A DNA stretch of 12,707 bases from Bacteroidales bacterium (lineage in GTDB: Bacteria > Bacteroidota > Bacteroidia > Bacteroidales > UBA12077): positions 1-12,707 of the forward strand of contig JAUVUS010000021.1 of assembly GCA_030600865.1 (NCBI GenBank). The letters are read 5' to 3'. Of the stretch, positions 5,878 to 12,707 are shown one piece after another. Each line of letters opens with the position of its first letter. Position 1 is the stretch's first letter. The position numbers and the translations under genes are program-made. The notes under the pieces are model-generated. The model saw only the letters and a list, made by a program, of their open reading frames with translations, did no database searches and was not told the origin of the DNA.

Positions 5878-8256
5878 ATGAACACAAGAATAAAAAAACT
5901 ACGAAACCAAAGTTTAACAGCTGTAACTAAATTATCACCGGAAAGAGCAATTCTGCTTACCGAATTTTATAAAAAAGATATTGCCAATCAGGTTTCTTCC
6001 CGACAATTGTCGGGACCAGTAAAACGCGCAATGACTTTTAAATATATCCTTGAAAATAAAAAAAATTGCATAAACGAAAACGAACTTATTGTTGGTGAAC
6101 GCGGTCCTGCCCCAAAAGAAACTCCAACCTACCCTGAAGTAAGTTTACATTCAATACAGGATTTGGATATATTGGATACAAGACCTAAAGTTTGGTTTAG
6201 GGTTGATAATGAAACCAAAGAAATTTATGAAAAGGAAATTATTCCATTCTGGAAAGGAAAATCGCAGCGTGATAAAATATTTGCGCAATTACCTGATGAA
6301 TGGAAAGCTGCTTATGAAGCCGGTATTTTTACTGAATTTCAAGAACAAAGAGCTCCCGGACATACAGTCGCAGGCAAAAAGATTTTCCAAAAAGGAATGT
6401 TGGATCTGAAAAAAGAAATTCAAGAATCTATTGCAAAACACAAATCTTCCAATGATTCAAAAGCTTTGGCCAAAATTGAAGAACTTAAAGCAATGGATAT
6501 TGCCGCCAATGCTATTATTGTATGTGCAGAACGCCATGCAGATGAATTAAATATACTTGCAGACCACGAAAAAGACGAGAATAGAAAAGCTGAATTAATT
6601 GAAATGGCCAGAATATGCCGAAAAGTTCCAGCTAATGCTCCAGAAACATTCCACGAAATGCTTCAGCATTACTGGTTTATTCATTTAGGAGTAATAACAG
6701 AAGTAAATCCCTGGGACTCGTTTAATCCCGGCAGATTAGATCAACATTTGTATCCATTTTATAAGCAAGAAATTGAAAACGGATCTCTTACAAAAGAAAA
6801 AGCCACTGAATTATTGCAAGCTTTTTGGATTAAATTCAACAACCATCCATCGCCACCTAAAATGGGTGTTACTGCTTTAGAAAGTAATACATACACCGAT
6901 TTTTCATTAATCAACCTTGGTGGACTGAAAGAAGATGGTTCTGATGCTGTTAATGAATTAACTTATATTCTTCTTGATGTTATTGAAGAAATGCGGATTT
7001 TACAGCCAGGTTCAATGGTACAAATAAGCAAAAAGAATCCTGACAGTTTTGTACAACGCGCAATAAAAATTTCAAAATCAGGCTTTGGTCAACCATCATT
7101 TTTTAATACTGAAGCAATTGTAAAGGAATTAATAAACCAGGGGAAAACGATCACGGATGCACGAAATGGCGGAGCAAGCGGCTGTGTTGAAACCGGAGCT
7201 TTTGGTACGGAAAGTTACATCTTAACCGGATATTTTAACCTTAATAAAATACTTGAAATTACTTTACATAATGGTACTGATCCAAGAACAGATAAAAAAA
7301 TTGGTATAAAAACCGGTGATCCAAGGAGTTTTAAAAATATCGATGAATTACTTGAAGCTTACAAAAAGCAAGTTAACTACTTTGCAAATATTAAATTAAA
7401 GGGCAATAATATCATCGAAAAACTATATGCAGAGCAACTACCTGTTCCATTTCTATCATTAATTATTGAAGATTGCATTTCAAATGGAGTTGATTATAAT
7501 GCCGGCGGTGCACGTTATAATACTAGTTATGTTCAAGGTGTTGGATTAGGAAGTATTACTGATAATTTAGCATCAATCAAATACAATGTGTTCGACCATA
7601 AAAATATTACTATGGATGAACTTTTAAAAGCTACGGAAGCTAACTTCGAAGGATATGATCAATTACGTCACGATTTAATTTATGAAACTCCCAAATATGG
7701 AAACGATGACGATTATGTTGATATGCATGCAGTTGATGTTTTCAATATTTTTTACGATGCCATAAATAATAAACCAACATACCGTGGAGGCAAACTCAGA
7801 ATTAACATGTTACCAACCACAAGCCATGTATATTTTGGAAGTGTAATAAACGCAACACCGGATGGACGAAAAGCTTTTGAACCGCTTTCAGAAGGAATTA
7901 GTCCGTTCCAGGGAGCCGATAAAAAAGGTCCGACTGCTGTGTTAAAATCTGCAGCTAAAATTGATCATATTAAAACCGGCGGCACTTTATTAAATCAGAA
8001 ATTTTCACCATCATTTTTTAAAGATGACCAAAGTATTACTAAGCTTTCGCATTTAGTAAGAAGCTATTTCAAAATGGACGGGCATCATATTCAGTTTAAT
8101 GTGGTAAATGCTAAAACTCTTCGTGATGCACAAAAACATCCTGAAAAGCACACCGATCTTATTGTTAGAGTGGCAGGTTATAGTGATTATTTCAATGATC
8201 TGGGTGAAGATTTACAAAATGAAATTATTAGACGAACAGAACATGAAAGTATATAA
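5878..8256 (+). CDS. hypD: trans-4-Hydroxy-L-proline dehydratase (glycyl radical enzyme HypD)
   Basis: A 792-residue glycyl radical enzyme, full length for the family. It is predicted to dehydrate trans-4-hydroxy-L-proline to 1-pyrroline-5-carboxylate, which ProC can reduce to proline; no proC is in the window. The PFL-like domain covers most of the chain. The thiyl cysteine motif is 'GASGCVETGAFG' (Cys436, Glu438) and the radical motif is 'RVAGYSDYF' (Gly767). Active-site residues I recall from Clostridioides difficile HypD (His160, Asp278, Ser334, Phe340, Cys434, Glu436, Thr645, Gly765) all have an identical residue here at a constant offset of +2 (His162, Asp280, Ser336, Phe342, Cys436, Glu438, Thr647, Gly767). 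This argues for HypD over choline lyase, glycerol or propanediol dehydratase, or PFL. The numbering comes from memory. The neighbouring prolyl peptidase and proline-racemase-family genes support it. Residues 41-46 (SRQLSG) are encoded by a perfect palindrome and look like an insertion. The symbol should not be confused with hydrogenase-maturation HypD. Activity implies anaerobic metabolism. Confidence 0.92.
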   Translation: MNTRIKKLRNQSLTAVTKLSPERAILLTEFYKKDIANQVSSRQLSGPVKRAMTFKYILENKKNCINENELIVGERGPAPKETPTYPEVSLHSIQDLDILDTRPKVWFRVDNETKEIYEKEIIPFWKGKSQRDKIFAQLPDEWKAAYEAGIFTEFQEQRAPGHTVAGKKIFQKGMLDLKKEIQESIAKHKSSNDSKALAKIEELKAMDIAANAIIVCAERHADELNILADHEKDENRKAELIEMARICRKVPANAPETFHEMLQHYWFIHLGVITEVNPWDSFNPGRLDQHLYPFYKQEIENGSLTKEKATELLQAFWIKFNNHPSPPKMGVTALESNTYTDFSLINLGGLKEDGSDAVNELTYILLDVIEEMRILQPGSMVQISKKNPDSFVQRAIKISKSGFGQPSFFNTEAIVKELINQGKTITDARNGGASGCVETGAFGTESYILTGYFNLNKILEITLHNGTDPRTDKKIGIKTGDPRSFKNIDELLEAYKKQVNYFANIKLKGNNIIEKLYAEQLPVPFLSLIIEDCISNGVDYNAGGARYNTSYVQGVGLGSITDNLASIKYNVFDHKNITMDELLKATEANFEGYDQLRHDLIYETPKYGNDDDYVDMHAVDVFNIFYDAINNKPTYRGGKLRINMLPTTSHVYFGSVINATPDGRKAFEPLSEGISPFQGADKKGPTAVLKSAAKIDHIKTGGTLLNQKFSPSFFKDDQSITKLSHLVRSYFKMDGHHIQFNVVNAKTLRDAQKHPEKHTDLIVRVAGYSDYFNDLGEDLQNEIIRRTEHESI
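5998..6015. repeat. Perfect 18-bp palindrome inside hypD, possible dispersed-element insertion
   Basis: TCCCGACAATTGTCGGGA is its own reverse complement over all 18 bases. It is GC-richer than its surroundings, sits exactly on codon boundaries, and encodes Ser41-Arg-Gln-Leu-Ser-Gly46. Its half-site TTGTCG also occurs in the arms of the inverted repeat at 8281-8336. It resembles palindromes I associate with dispersed repeats of Bacteroidota genomes; that is recollection and was not checked. Confidence 0.7.
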
Positions 8257-8280
8257 ACGATTTAAATTACTAGCTGCGAA

Positions 8281-8336
8281 TGTCATGCTGAGCCTGTCGA
8301 AGTATGACAACACTCTTCGACAAGCTCAGAGTGACA
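8281..8336. repeat. Imperfect inverted repeat (REP-like element) between hypD and the S9 peptidase gene
   Basis: Arms of 22 bases at 8281-8302 and 8315-8336 pair with 19 matches, around a 12-base loop. The arm core is CTGAGC(C/T)TGTCGAAG, a motif I recognise as a dispersed REP-like element common between genes in many Bacteroidota. It occupies about half of the 116-base gap (8257-8372). The RNA would form a long stem; the bases after it (TCTTAAATT) are not a good T-run, so it may stabilise or partly terminate the hypD transcript rather than end it. Confidence 0.75.
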
Positions 8337-8372
8337 TCTTAAATTGAAATCAAAATCAAACAATCATAAATT

Positions 8373-10652
8373 ATGAGAAAAACATATTTAATTATAATTA
8401 TCGCTTTAATTCTATCAAAAGTATCTTTTTCACAAGGCAAATTTGAAGACTACCAAAGAGCTGAAAAATTTTTACATTTTAATATTTACAATTTAGTTCA
8501 GAATCTCTACTTAAATCCAAACTGGATTGATAAAACAAATGATTTTTGGTATAAAACTGAAATAGAAAATGGACATAAGTTTTTACTTGTTTTATCAAGC
8601 GAAAATGAAATCACTCCGGTATTTGATCATCAGAAACTGGCAATTGCTTTAGAAAAAAAGTTGGACAAAGAGATTAATCCTGACTCTCTACCATTTTCTA
8701 AAATTAAATTTAAAGACAATCTGAAAACTGTAGCTTTTAAAATCGACTCAATCAATTTTAAATACGATATCAAAAAAAATAAACTATCGGAATACACACC
8801 ACAAAAAGATGATCTAAAAAAGAATGAATCCAAATCTCCTGATGACAAATGGATTGCATTTGTAAAAAATTACAACTTATATCTTCGTGATGTAAAAACT
8901 GGAGAAGAATTTCAGTTAACAACTGACGGCATTGATCATTACGATTATGCTACTCCATTATCATGGTATAAAATTGTTGATGAATCAGTTGGTAATACTT
9001 ATGATCCTGAAATTTATATTGAGTGGTCTCCTGACTCCAAAAAGTTTATGGCAATAAAACTTGACAGACGAAATGCTAAAAAGCTTTATCTATATCAATC
9101 GTTACCCGAAGAAGGAATGAGAGCTAAAGTATGGTCGTACGAAAGAGCTTTACCGAGCGAAAAGAGCATCCCTTTACAAAAATTTTACATTTTTGATGTT
9201 GAAAACAAATCGAATGTAAAAGTTGATTTAGAACCAATTGAAGATTATTGGTCGAGCTTTGCTCCTGCTTGGACAAAAGATGGAAGCAAATTCTATTTTG
9301 CCCAAATGGCAAGATATTATAAAGCTCTGGATTTATTTTTTGTAGATCCTGAAACAGGAGGCATTGATAATATAATACACGAAGATGCAAAAACCATGAT
9401 CGAATATCAAATGGTTGGATGTAAATTAGTAAATAATGGAGAAAAGGCAATATGGATGTCAGAAAGAGATGGTTGGAGTCATTTATATCTTTACGATGGG
9501 AAAACAGGTAATCTGATAAATCAAATCACAAAAGGCAAATTTGTAGTTCAACAAATAAATTACATTGATGAAAAAAATGAAATAGTTTATTTCACAGCAG
9601 TAGGACACGAAAAAGATCGTGACCCCTACTTCAAGCATCTTTATAAAATCAGATTTGATGGAACAGAGATGACTCTTCTAAGTCCTGAAGATGCCGAACA
9701 TGAAATTCAATTCTCTCCTGATTACAGTTATTTTATTGATAATTACTCTAGAGTTGATTTAAAGCCTAATGCTGTATTAAGAAGACTTTCCGATGGAAAA
9801 TTAATTCGAGAATTACAAGAAGCTAATATAGATAAATTGTTAGCCACAGGCTGGAAATATACTGAACGATTTACTGTAAAAGCTCGTGATGGAAAAACCG
9901 ATATATATGGAATATTACAGTATCCATCAAATTTCAACTCAGAAAAGAAATATCCGATAATTGATAATTCCTATTCCGGACCGCAAGCAGTTAATGTTCC
10001 TAAATCATTTCGTCGTGGAATATGGAACGACTGGACTCCATTAGCCGAAGTTGGTTTTATTGTAATTAGAATTGATGGGATGGGAACAGCTATGCGTTCT
10101 AAAGCATTTCACGATATTTCGTATATGAATCTAGGCGATATTGGCGCTGCTGACCATATTACAGGAATAAAACAATTAGCTGAAAAGCATTCATTTATTG
10201 ATACAAATAAAATTGGCATATTTGGTCATTCAGCCGGAGGATATGATGCTGTACATGCATTATTAACTCATCCCGAATTTTATAAAGTAGGCGTTGCTAC
10301 TGCAGGAAATCATGACCACAGAATGGCAAAAGCATGGTGGCCCGAACAATATATGGGAGCCCTTGGAGATCATTATACTGAACAGTCTAATTTATCCATA
10401 GCTCAAAACCTAGAAGGTAAATTATTGCTTATTCATGGCGATATGGACAATAATGTAAATCCGGCAAGTACCTATAGATTAGCAGCAGAATTAATCAAAC
10501 ACAACAAAGATTTTGATTTAATAATTACACCAAACGATAATCATGGCGAGGCTTGGGGTAATAAATATGTTATTCGTAGACGAATGGATTATTTTGTAAA
10601 GCATTTATGGAATATTGAACCTCCAAAAGAATTTGAATTTATAGAATATTAA
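8373..10652 (+). CDS. Exported S9 family peptidase, DPP-IV/prolyl-oligopeptidase-like
   Basis: A 759-residue protein with an N-terminal Sec signal peptide (about 1-20, ending VSFS, then QG) and no lipobox cysteine, so it is predicted to be periplasmic. Residues about 100-480 form the DPP-IV-type beta-propeller with repeated 'WSPDSKKF', 'WTKDGSKFYF', 'WMSERDGWSHLY' and 'FSPDYSYF' blades. The C-terminal alpha/beta-hydrolase (about 490-750) has the S9 triad: Ser620 in 'GIFGHSAGG', Asp692 in 'IHGDMDNNV' and His724 in 'TPNDNHGEAWG'. Tyr534 in 'SYSGPQ' matches the oxyanion tyrosine of DPP-IV. The double-Glu motif (WVYEEE in DPP-IV) that holds the substrate N-terminus is not conserved; the corresponding stretch reads 'WYKIVDESVG', where Asp203-Glu204 might substitute. 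It is thus a proline-directed peptidase, but strict dipeptidyl specificity is uncertain. It would release Pro- or Hyp-containing peptides for the enzymes encoded around it. It follows hypD by 116 bases and precedes the next gene by 18. Confidence 0.9.
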   Translation: MRKTYLIIIIALILSKVSFSQGKFEDYQRAEKFLHFNIYNLVQNLYLNPNWIDKTNDFWYKTEIENGHKFLLVLSSENEITPVFDHQKLAIALEKKLDKEINPDSLPFSKIKFKDNLKTVAFKIDSINFKYDIKKNKLSEYTPQKDDLKKNESKSPDDKWIAFVKNYNLYLRDVKTGEEFQLTTDGIDHYDYATPLSWYKIVDESVGNTYDPEIYIEWSPDSKKFMAIKLDRRNAKKLYLYQSLPEEGMRAKVWSYERALPSEKSIPLQKFYIFDVENKSNVKVDLEPIEDYWSSFAPAWTKDGSKFYFAQMARYYKALDLFFVDPETGGIDNIIHEDAKTMIEYQMVGCKLVNNGEKAIWMSERDGWSHLYLYDGKTGNLINQITKGKFVVQQINYIDEKNEIVYFTAVGHEKDRDPYFKHLYKIRFDGTEMTLLSPEDAEHEIQFSPDYSYFIDNYSRVDLKPNAVLRRLSDGKLIRELQEANIDKLLATGWKYTERFTVKARDGKTDIYGILQYPSNFNSEKKYPIIDNSYSGPQAVNVPKSFRRGIWNDWTPLAEVGFIVIRIDGMGTAMRSKAFHDISYMNLGDIGAADHITGIKQLAEKHSFIDTNKIGIFGHSAGGYDAVHALLTHPEFYKVGVATAGNHDHRMAKAWWPEQYMGALGDHYTEQSNLSIAQNLEGKLLLIHGDMDNNVNPASTYRLAAELIKHNKDFDLIITPNDNHGEAWGNKYVIRRRMDYFVKHLWNIEPPKEFEFIEY

Positions 10653-10670
10653 TCATTAAAAATCAACAAT

Positions 10671-12065
10671 ATGTTTAATAAAGAAACCTATATTAACAGA
10701 CGCAAACAACTTAGAAATCAATTCAATTCAGGCATTTTGCTTTTCTTGGGAAATGAAGAAAGCTCAATGAACTATTTGGATAATACCTATCATTTCAGAC
10801 AAGACAGTACTTTCCTTTATTATTTCGGATTAGATTATCCGGGATTGGTTGGTATAATAAATTTAGATGAAGATAAAGATTTTATTTTTGGTGATGATCT
10901 AAGCATAGATCATATTGTTTGGATGGGATCGCAACCAACAATTAAAGAACGTAGCGAAAAGGCAGGAATTCAACACACAGGTCAAATGAATGATTTGCTT
11001 GATTTTTTGAAATCAGCAAATAATAAAAAAAGGAAAATACACTTTTTACCTGCTTATCGACCCGAGCATCAAATAAAACTTTATAACTGGCTAAATATTC
11101 CAATTAATGAGACTAACAACAATGCTTCTGAAGAATTAATTATTGCTGTTGGCGAACAACGAAATATTAAGTCTGCTGAAGAGATTGAACAACTGGAACA
11201 AGTTGTAAGTGTAACAACAGATATGCATTTAGCCGCAATGCACTATGCAAAACCAGGCATGACAGAAGCTCAAGTAGCTGCAAAAGTTCACAAAGTGGCA
11301 CTGGCAGCAGGAGGCAACATCTCCTTTCCTATTATTGCTACAATAAACGGACAAACATTACATAATCATTATCATGGCAATACCATAAAAGAAAACGATC
11401 TGTTTTTATTGGATGCAGGAGCTGAAAATAATTTATGTTATGCCGGTGATATGTCAAGTACTTTTCCTGTTTCGGCAAAATTCACTGAAAAGCAAAAAGA
11501 AATTTATCAAATTGCCTTAGATGCGCACAATGCAGCAATCGAAGCATTGAAACCCGGAATAAATTTTAAAGAAATTCATTTTACAGCTGCTCGAACTATT
11601 TTTAACGGATTAAAAGATCTTGGTTTTACAAAAGGCAATACCGAAGAAGCAATTCAGGCAGGTGCACACGCTTTATTTTTCCCTTGCGGAACAGGTCATT
11701 TAATGGGATTGGATGTTCATGATATGGAAAATCTTGGAGAACAATATGTAGGCTATGCAGGAAAACCTAAAAGTACCCTCTTTGGTTTAAAATCATTACG
11801 ATTAGGTCGTGAACTACAACCGGGTTATGTTCTTACTATTGAACCTGGAATATATTTTATTCCTGAATTAATTGATTTGTGGAAATCACAAAATAAATTC
11901 AGTGAATTTATAAATTATAACAAAGTTGAAGAGTATAAAGATTTTGGTGGTACCCGAAACGAAGAAGATATATTAATTACTGAAACAGGCTATAAAATTC
12001 TTGGTAAGCCTCTCGTAAAATCTATTGAAGAAATTGAAACAGAACGTGCAAAAGCATTCGAATAA
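10671..12065 (+). CDS. pepP: Xaa-Pro aminopeptidase / Xaa-Pro dipeptidase (M24B)
   Basis: A 464-residue cytoplasmic metallopeptidase with no signal peptide. The N-terminal AMP_N-type domain (about 1-150, 'RRKQLRNQFNSGILLFLGN', 'FRQDSTFLYYFGLD') is followed by the pita-bread catalytic domain (about 165-450). All five metal ligands are visible: Asp248 ('LLDAGAEN'), Asp260 ('YAGDMSSTFP'), His343 ('GTGHLMGLDVHD'), Glu391 ('TIEPGIYF') and Glu431 ('GTRNEEDILIT'). His350 is the second conserved active-site histidine. It removes an N-terminal residue preceding proline, or splits X-Pro dipeptides. It starts 18 bases after the S9 peptidase stop, so the two are co-transcribed. In this context it would complete breakdown of X-Pro/X-Hyp peptides to free imino acids for HypD. 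Aminopeptidase versus dipeptidase activity cannot be decided from sequence; the AMP_N domain favours aminopeptidase P. Confidence 0.92.
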   Translation: MFNKETYINRRKQLRNQFNSGILLFLGNEESSMNYLDNTYHFRQDSTFLYYFGLDYPGLVGIINLDEDKDFIFGDDLSIDHIVWMGSQPTIKERSEKAGIQHTGQMNDLLDFLKSANNKKRKIHFLPAYRPEHQIKLYNWLNIPINETNNNASEELIIAVGEQRNIKSAEEIEQLEQVVSVTTDMHLAAMHYAKPGMTEAQVAAKVHKVALAAGGNISFPIIATINGQTLHNHYHGNTIKENDLFLLDAGAENNLCYAGDMSSTFPVSAKFTEKQKEIYQIALDAHNAAIEALKPGINFKEIHFTAARTIFNGLKDLGFTKGNTEEAIQAGAHALFFPCGTGHLMGLDVHDMENLGEQYVGYAGKPKSTLFGLKSLRLGRELQPGYVLTIEPGIYFIPELIDLWKSQNKFSEFINYNKVEEYKDFGGTRNEEDILITETGYKILGKPLVKSIEEIETERAKAFE

Positions 12066-12155
12066 AGGAACTGAGATAAAGGTTGTACATGATTTAAAAT
12101 AACTAGTCATATTGAGTTTATCAATATATAAACAACAATTGTAATAAAATATATC

Positions 12156-12707
12156 ATGAATAATATTTTTAAAAATTGGAACTGGAATCCACCTAAAGAT
12201 TGGTTAAAAATTAAAACTATAGATCTGCATACAGGTGGTGAACCACTGAGAGTTTATACTAGTGGATTACCAGAAATAAAAGGTTCAAGCATTCTTGAAA
12301 AAAGAAGATATTTCAGGGATAACTACGATTATATAAGAACCGGAACTATGTTCGAACCACGTGGACATGCCGATATGTACGGAGCAATAATAACAGAACC
12401 AACAACTAATGATGCTGATTTTGGCACTTTCTTTTTACATAACGAAGGATACAGCACTATGTGCGGTCATGCAATAATTGCTTTAACCAAACTGGTTTTA
12501 GATACAGGAATGATTCAAAAAGAAGGTAATGAACCCGAACTAATCATAAATGCTCCTCCGGGAAAAATTTATGCAAAAGCTTTTCGCGAAAATGGAATAG
12601 TTAAAAAGGTATCATTTAAGAATGTGCCATCATTCCTTTATTTAAAAGATCAAGAAATTGATGTTCCCGGTATAGGGAAAATAAAATTTGATGTTGCATA
12701 TGGTGGC
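12156..12707 (+). CDS. Proline racemase / hydroxyproline epimerase / trans-3-hydroxyproline dehydratase family protein, N-terminal part
   Basis: An open frame from ATG 12156 to the window edge (184 residues); the 3' end is outside. Family motifs are clear: 'DLHTGGEPLRV' (23-33), 'EKRRYFRDNYDYIR' (48-61), 'MFEPRGHADMYGAI' (65-78) and 'GYSTMCGHAIIAL' (98-110), where Cys103 is the first catalytic residue. Two-base racemases and epimerases use a second cysteine in a DGTG-CG motif, while trans-3-hydroxy-L-proline dehydratase has Thr or similar there. That motif lies past the window edge, so the reaction cannot be assigned. Cytoplasmic, no signal peptide. It follows the M24B gene by 90 bases, a gap with no clear terminator, so it is probably in the same operon. 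With HypD and prolyl peptidases next door, a role in proline or hydroxyproline catabolism is likely. Confidence 0.9.
   Translation, partial: MNNIFKNWNWNPPKDWLKIKTIDLHTGGEPLRVYTSGLPEIKGSSILEKRRYFRDNYDYIRTGTMFEPRGHADMYGAIITEPTTNDADFGTFFLHNEGYSTMCGHAIIALTKLVLDTGMIQKEGNEPELIINAPPGKIYAKAFRENGIVKKVSFKNVPSFLYLKDQEIDVPGIGKIKFDVAYGG

Noticed and set aside
6203..6409. Short plus-strand frame inside hypD
   Set aside because: It is a shifted-frame shadow of the dehydratase with Lys-rich, motif-free translation.
5878..8256. Annotation as pyruvate formate-lyase, glycerol dehydratase or choline trimethylamine-lyase
   Set aside because: There is a single thiyl cysteine followed by V-E, not the Cys-Cys pair of PFL, and the active-site residues and genome context fit HypD better.
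8108..8347. 79-residue frame overlapping the hypD end and running through the inverted repeat
   Set aside because: Out of frame with hypD, and its C-terminal part is simply the translated repeat; no start context or family motif.
12109..12127. 7-bp inverted repeat ATATTGA/TCAATAT between the M24B and racemase-family genes
   Set aside because: Very AT-rich short arms with no T-run; too weak to call a terminator or operator. Nothing else stands out in 12066-12155.
1..12707. CRISPR array, tRNA, rRNA, insertion sequence or prophage genes
   Set aside because: No regularly spaced direct repeats, cloverleaf-like sequences, transposase or integrase motifs were seen on either strand.

Overview
The window reads as part of the chromosome of an AT-rich member of the Bacteroidota, most likely an anaerobic or facultatively anaerobic Bacteroidales/Marinilabiliales-type organism. 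The support is a SusD/RagB outer-membrane protein, a secreted protease ending in a type IX secretion (T9SS) sorting domain, A-rich start regions without a clear Shine-Dalgarno sequence, possible TAnnTTTG-type promoter elements, and an oxygen-sensitive glycyl radical enzyme. All recognised genes are on the + strand.

Region 1 (1-3140) is the 3' end of a SusCD-type uptake operon: the C-terminal part of a SusD-like protein, a 295-residue Calx-beta-like lipoprotein and a 519-residue lipoprotein made of tandem beta-domains. It closes with a perfect 15-bp hairpin terminator. Region 2 (3164-4780) is a secreted papain-like (C1) cysteine protease with a C-terminal T9SS anchor. A 287-bp gap follows, with no gene but with candidate promoters and small palindromes.

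Region 3 (5068 to the right edge) is the most interesting part. It holds a radical-SAM activase, a glycyl radical enzyme whose active-site residues match trans-4-hydroxy-L-proline dehydratase (HypD), an exported S9 prolyl-oligopeptidase/DPP-IV-like peptidase, a cytoplasmic Xaa-Pro aminopeptidase (M24B), and the first 184 residues of a proline racemase / hydroxyproline epimerase / trans-3-hydroxyproline dehydratase family protein. Together they look like a catabolic island for proline- and hydroxyproline-rich peptides such as collagen fragments. The exported S9 enzyme would trim peptides, the M24B enzyme would split X-Pro/X-Hyp bonds inside the cell, HypD and its activase would dehydrate 4-hydroxyproline to pyrroline-5-carboxylate, and the racemase-family enzyme would handle another proline or hydroxyproline isomer. 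The upstream secreted protease and SusD-type system could supply peptides, but that link is inference.

Two dispersed-type palindromes lie in this island. One is a perfect 18-bp palindrome in frame inside hypD, where it adds six residues. The other is an imperfect 22-bp inverted repeat between hypD and the S9 peptidase gene. They share the core TTGTCG/CGACAA.
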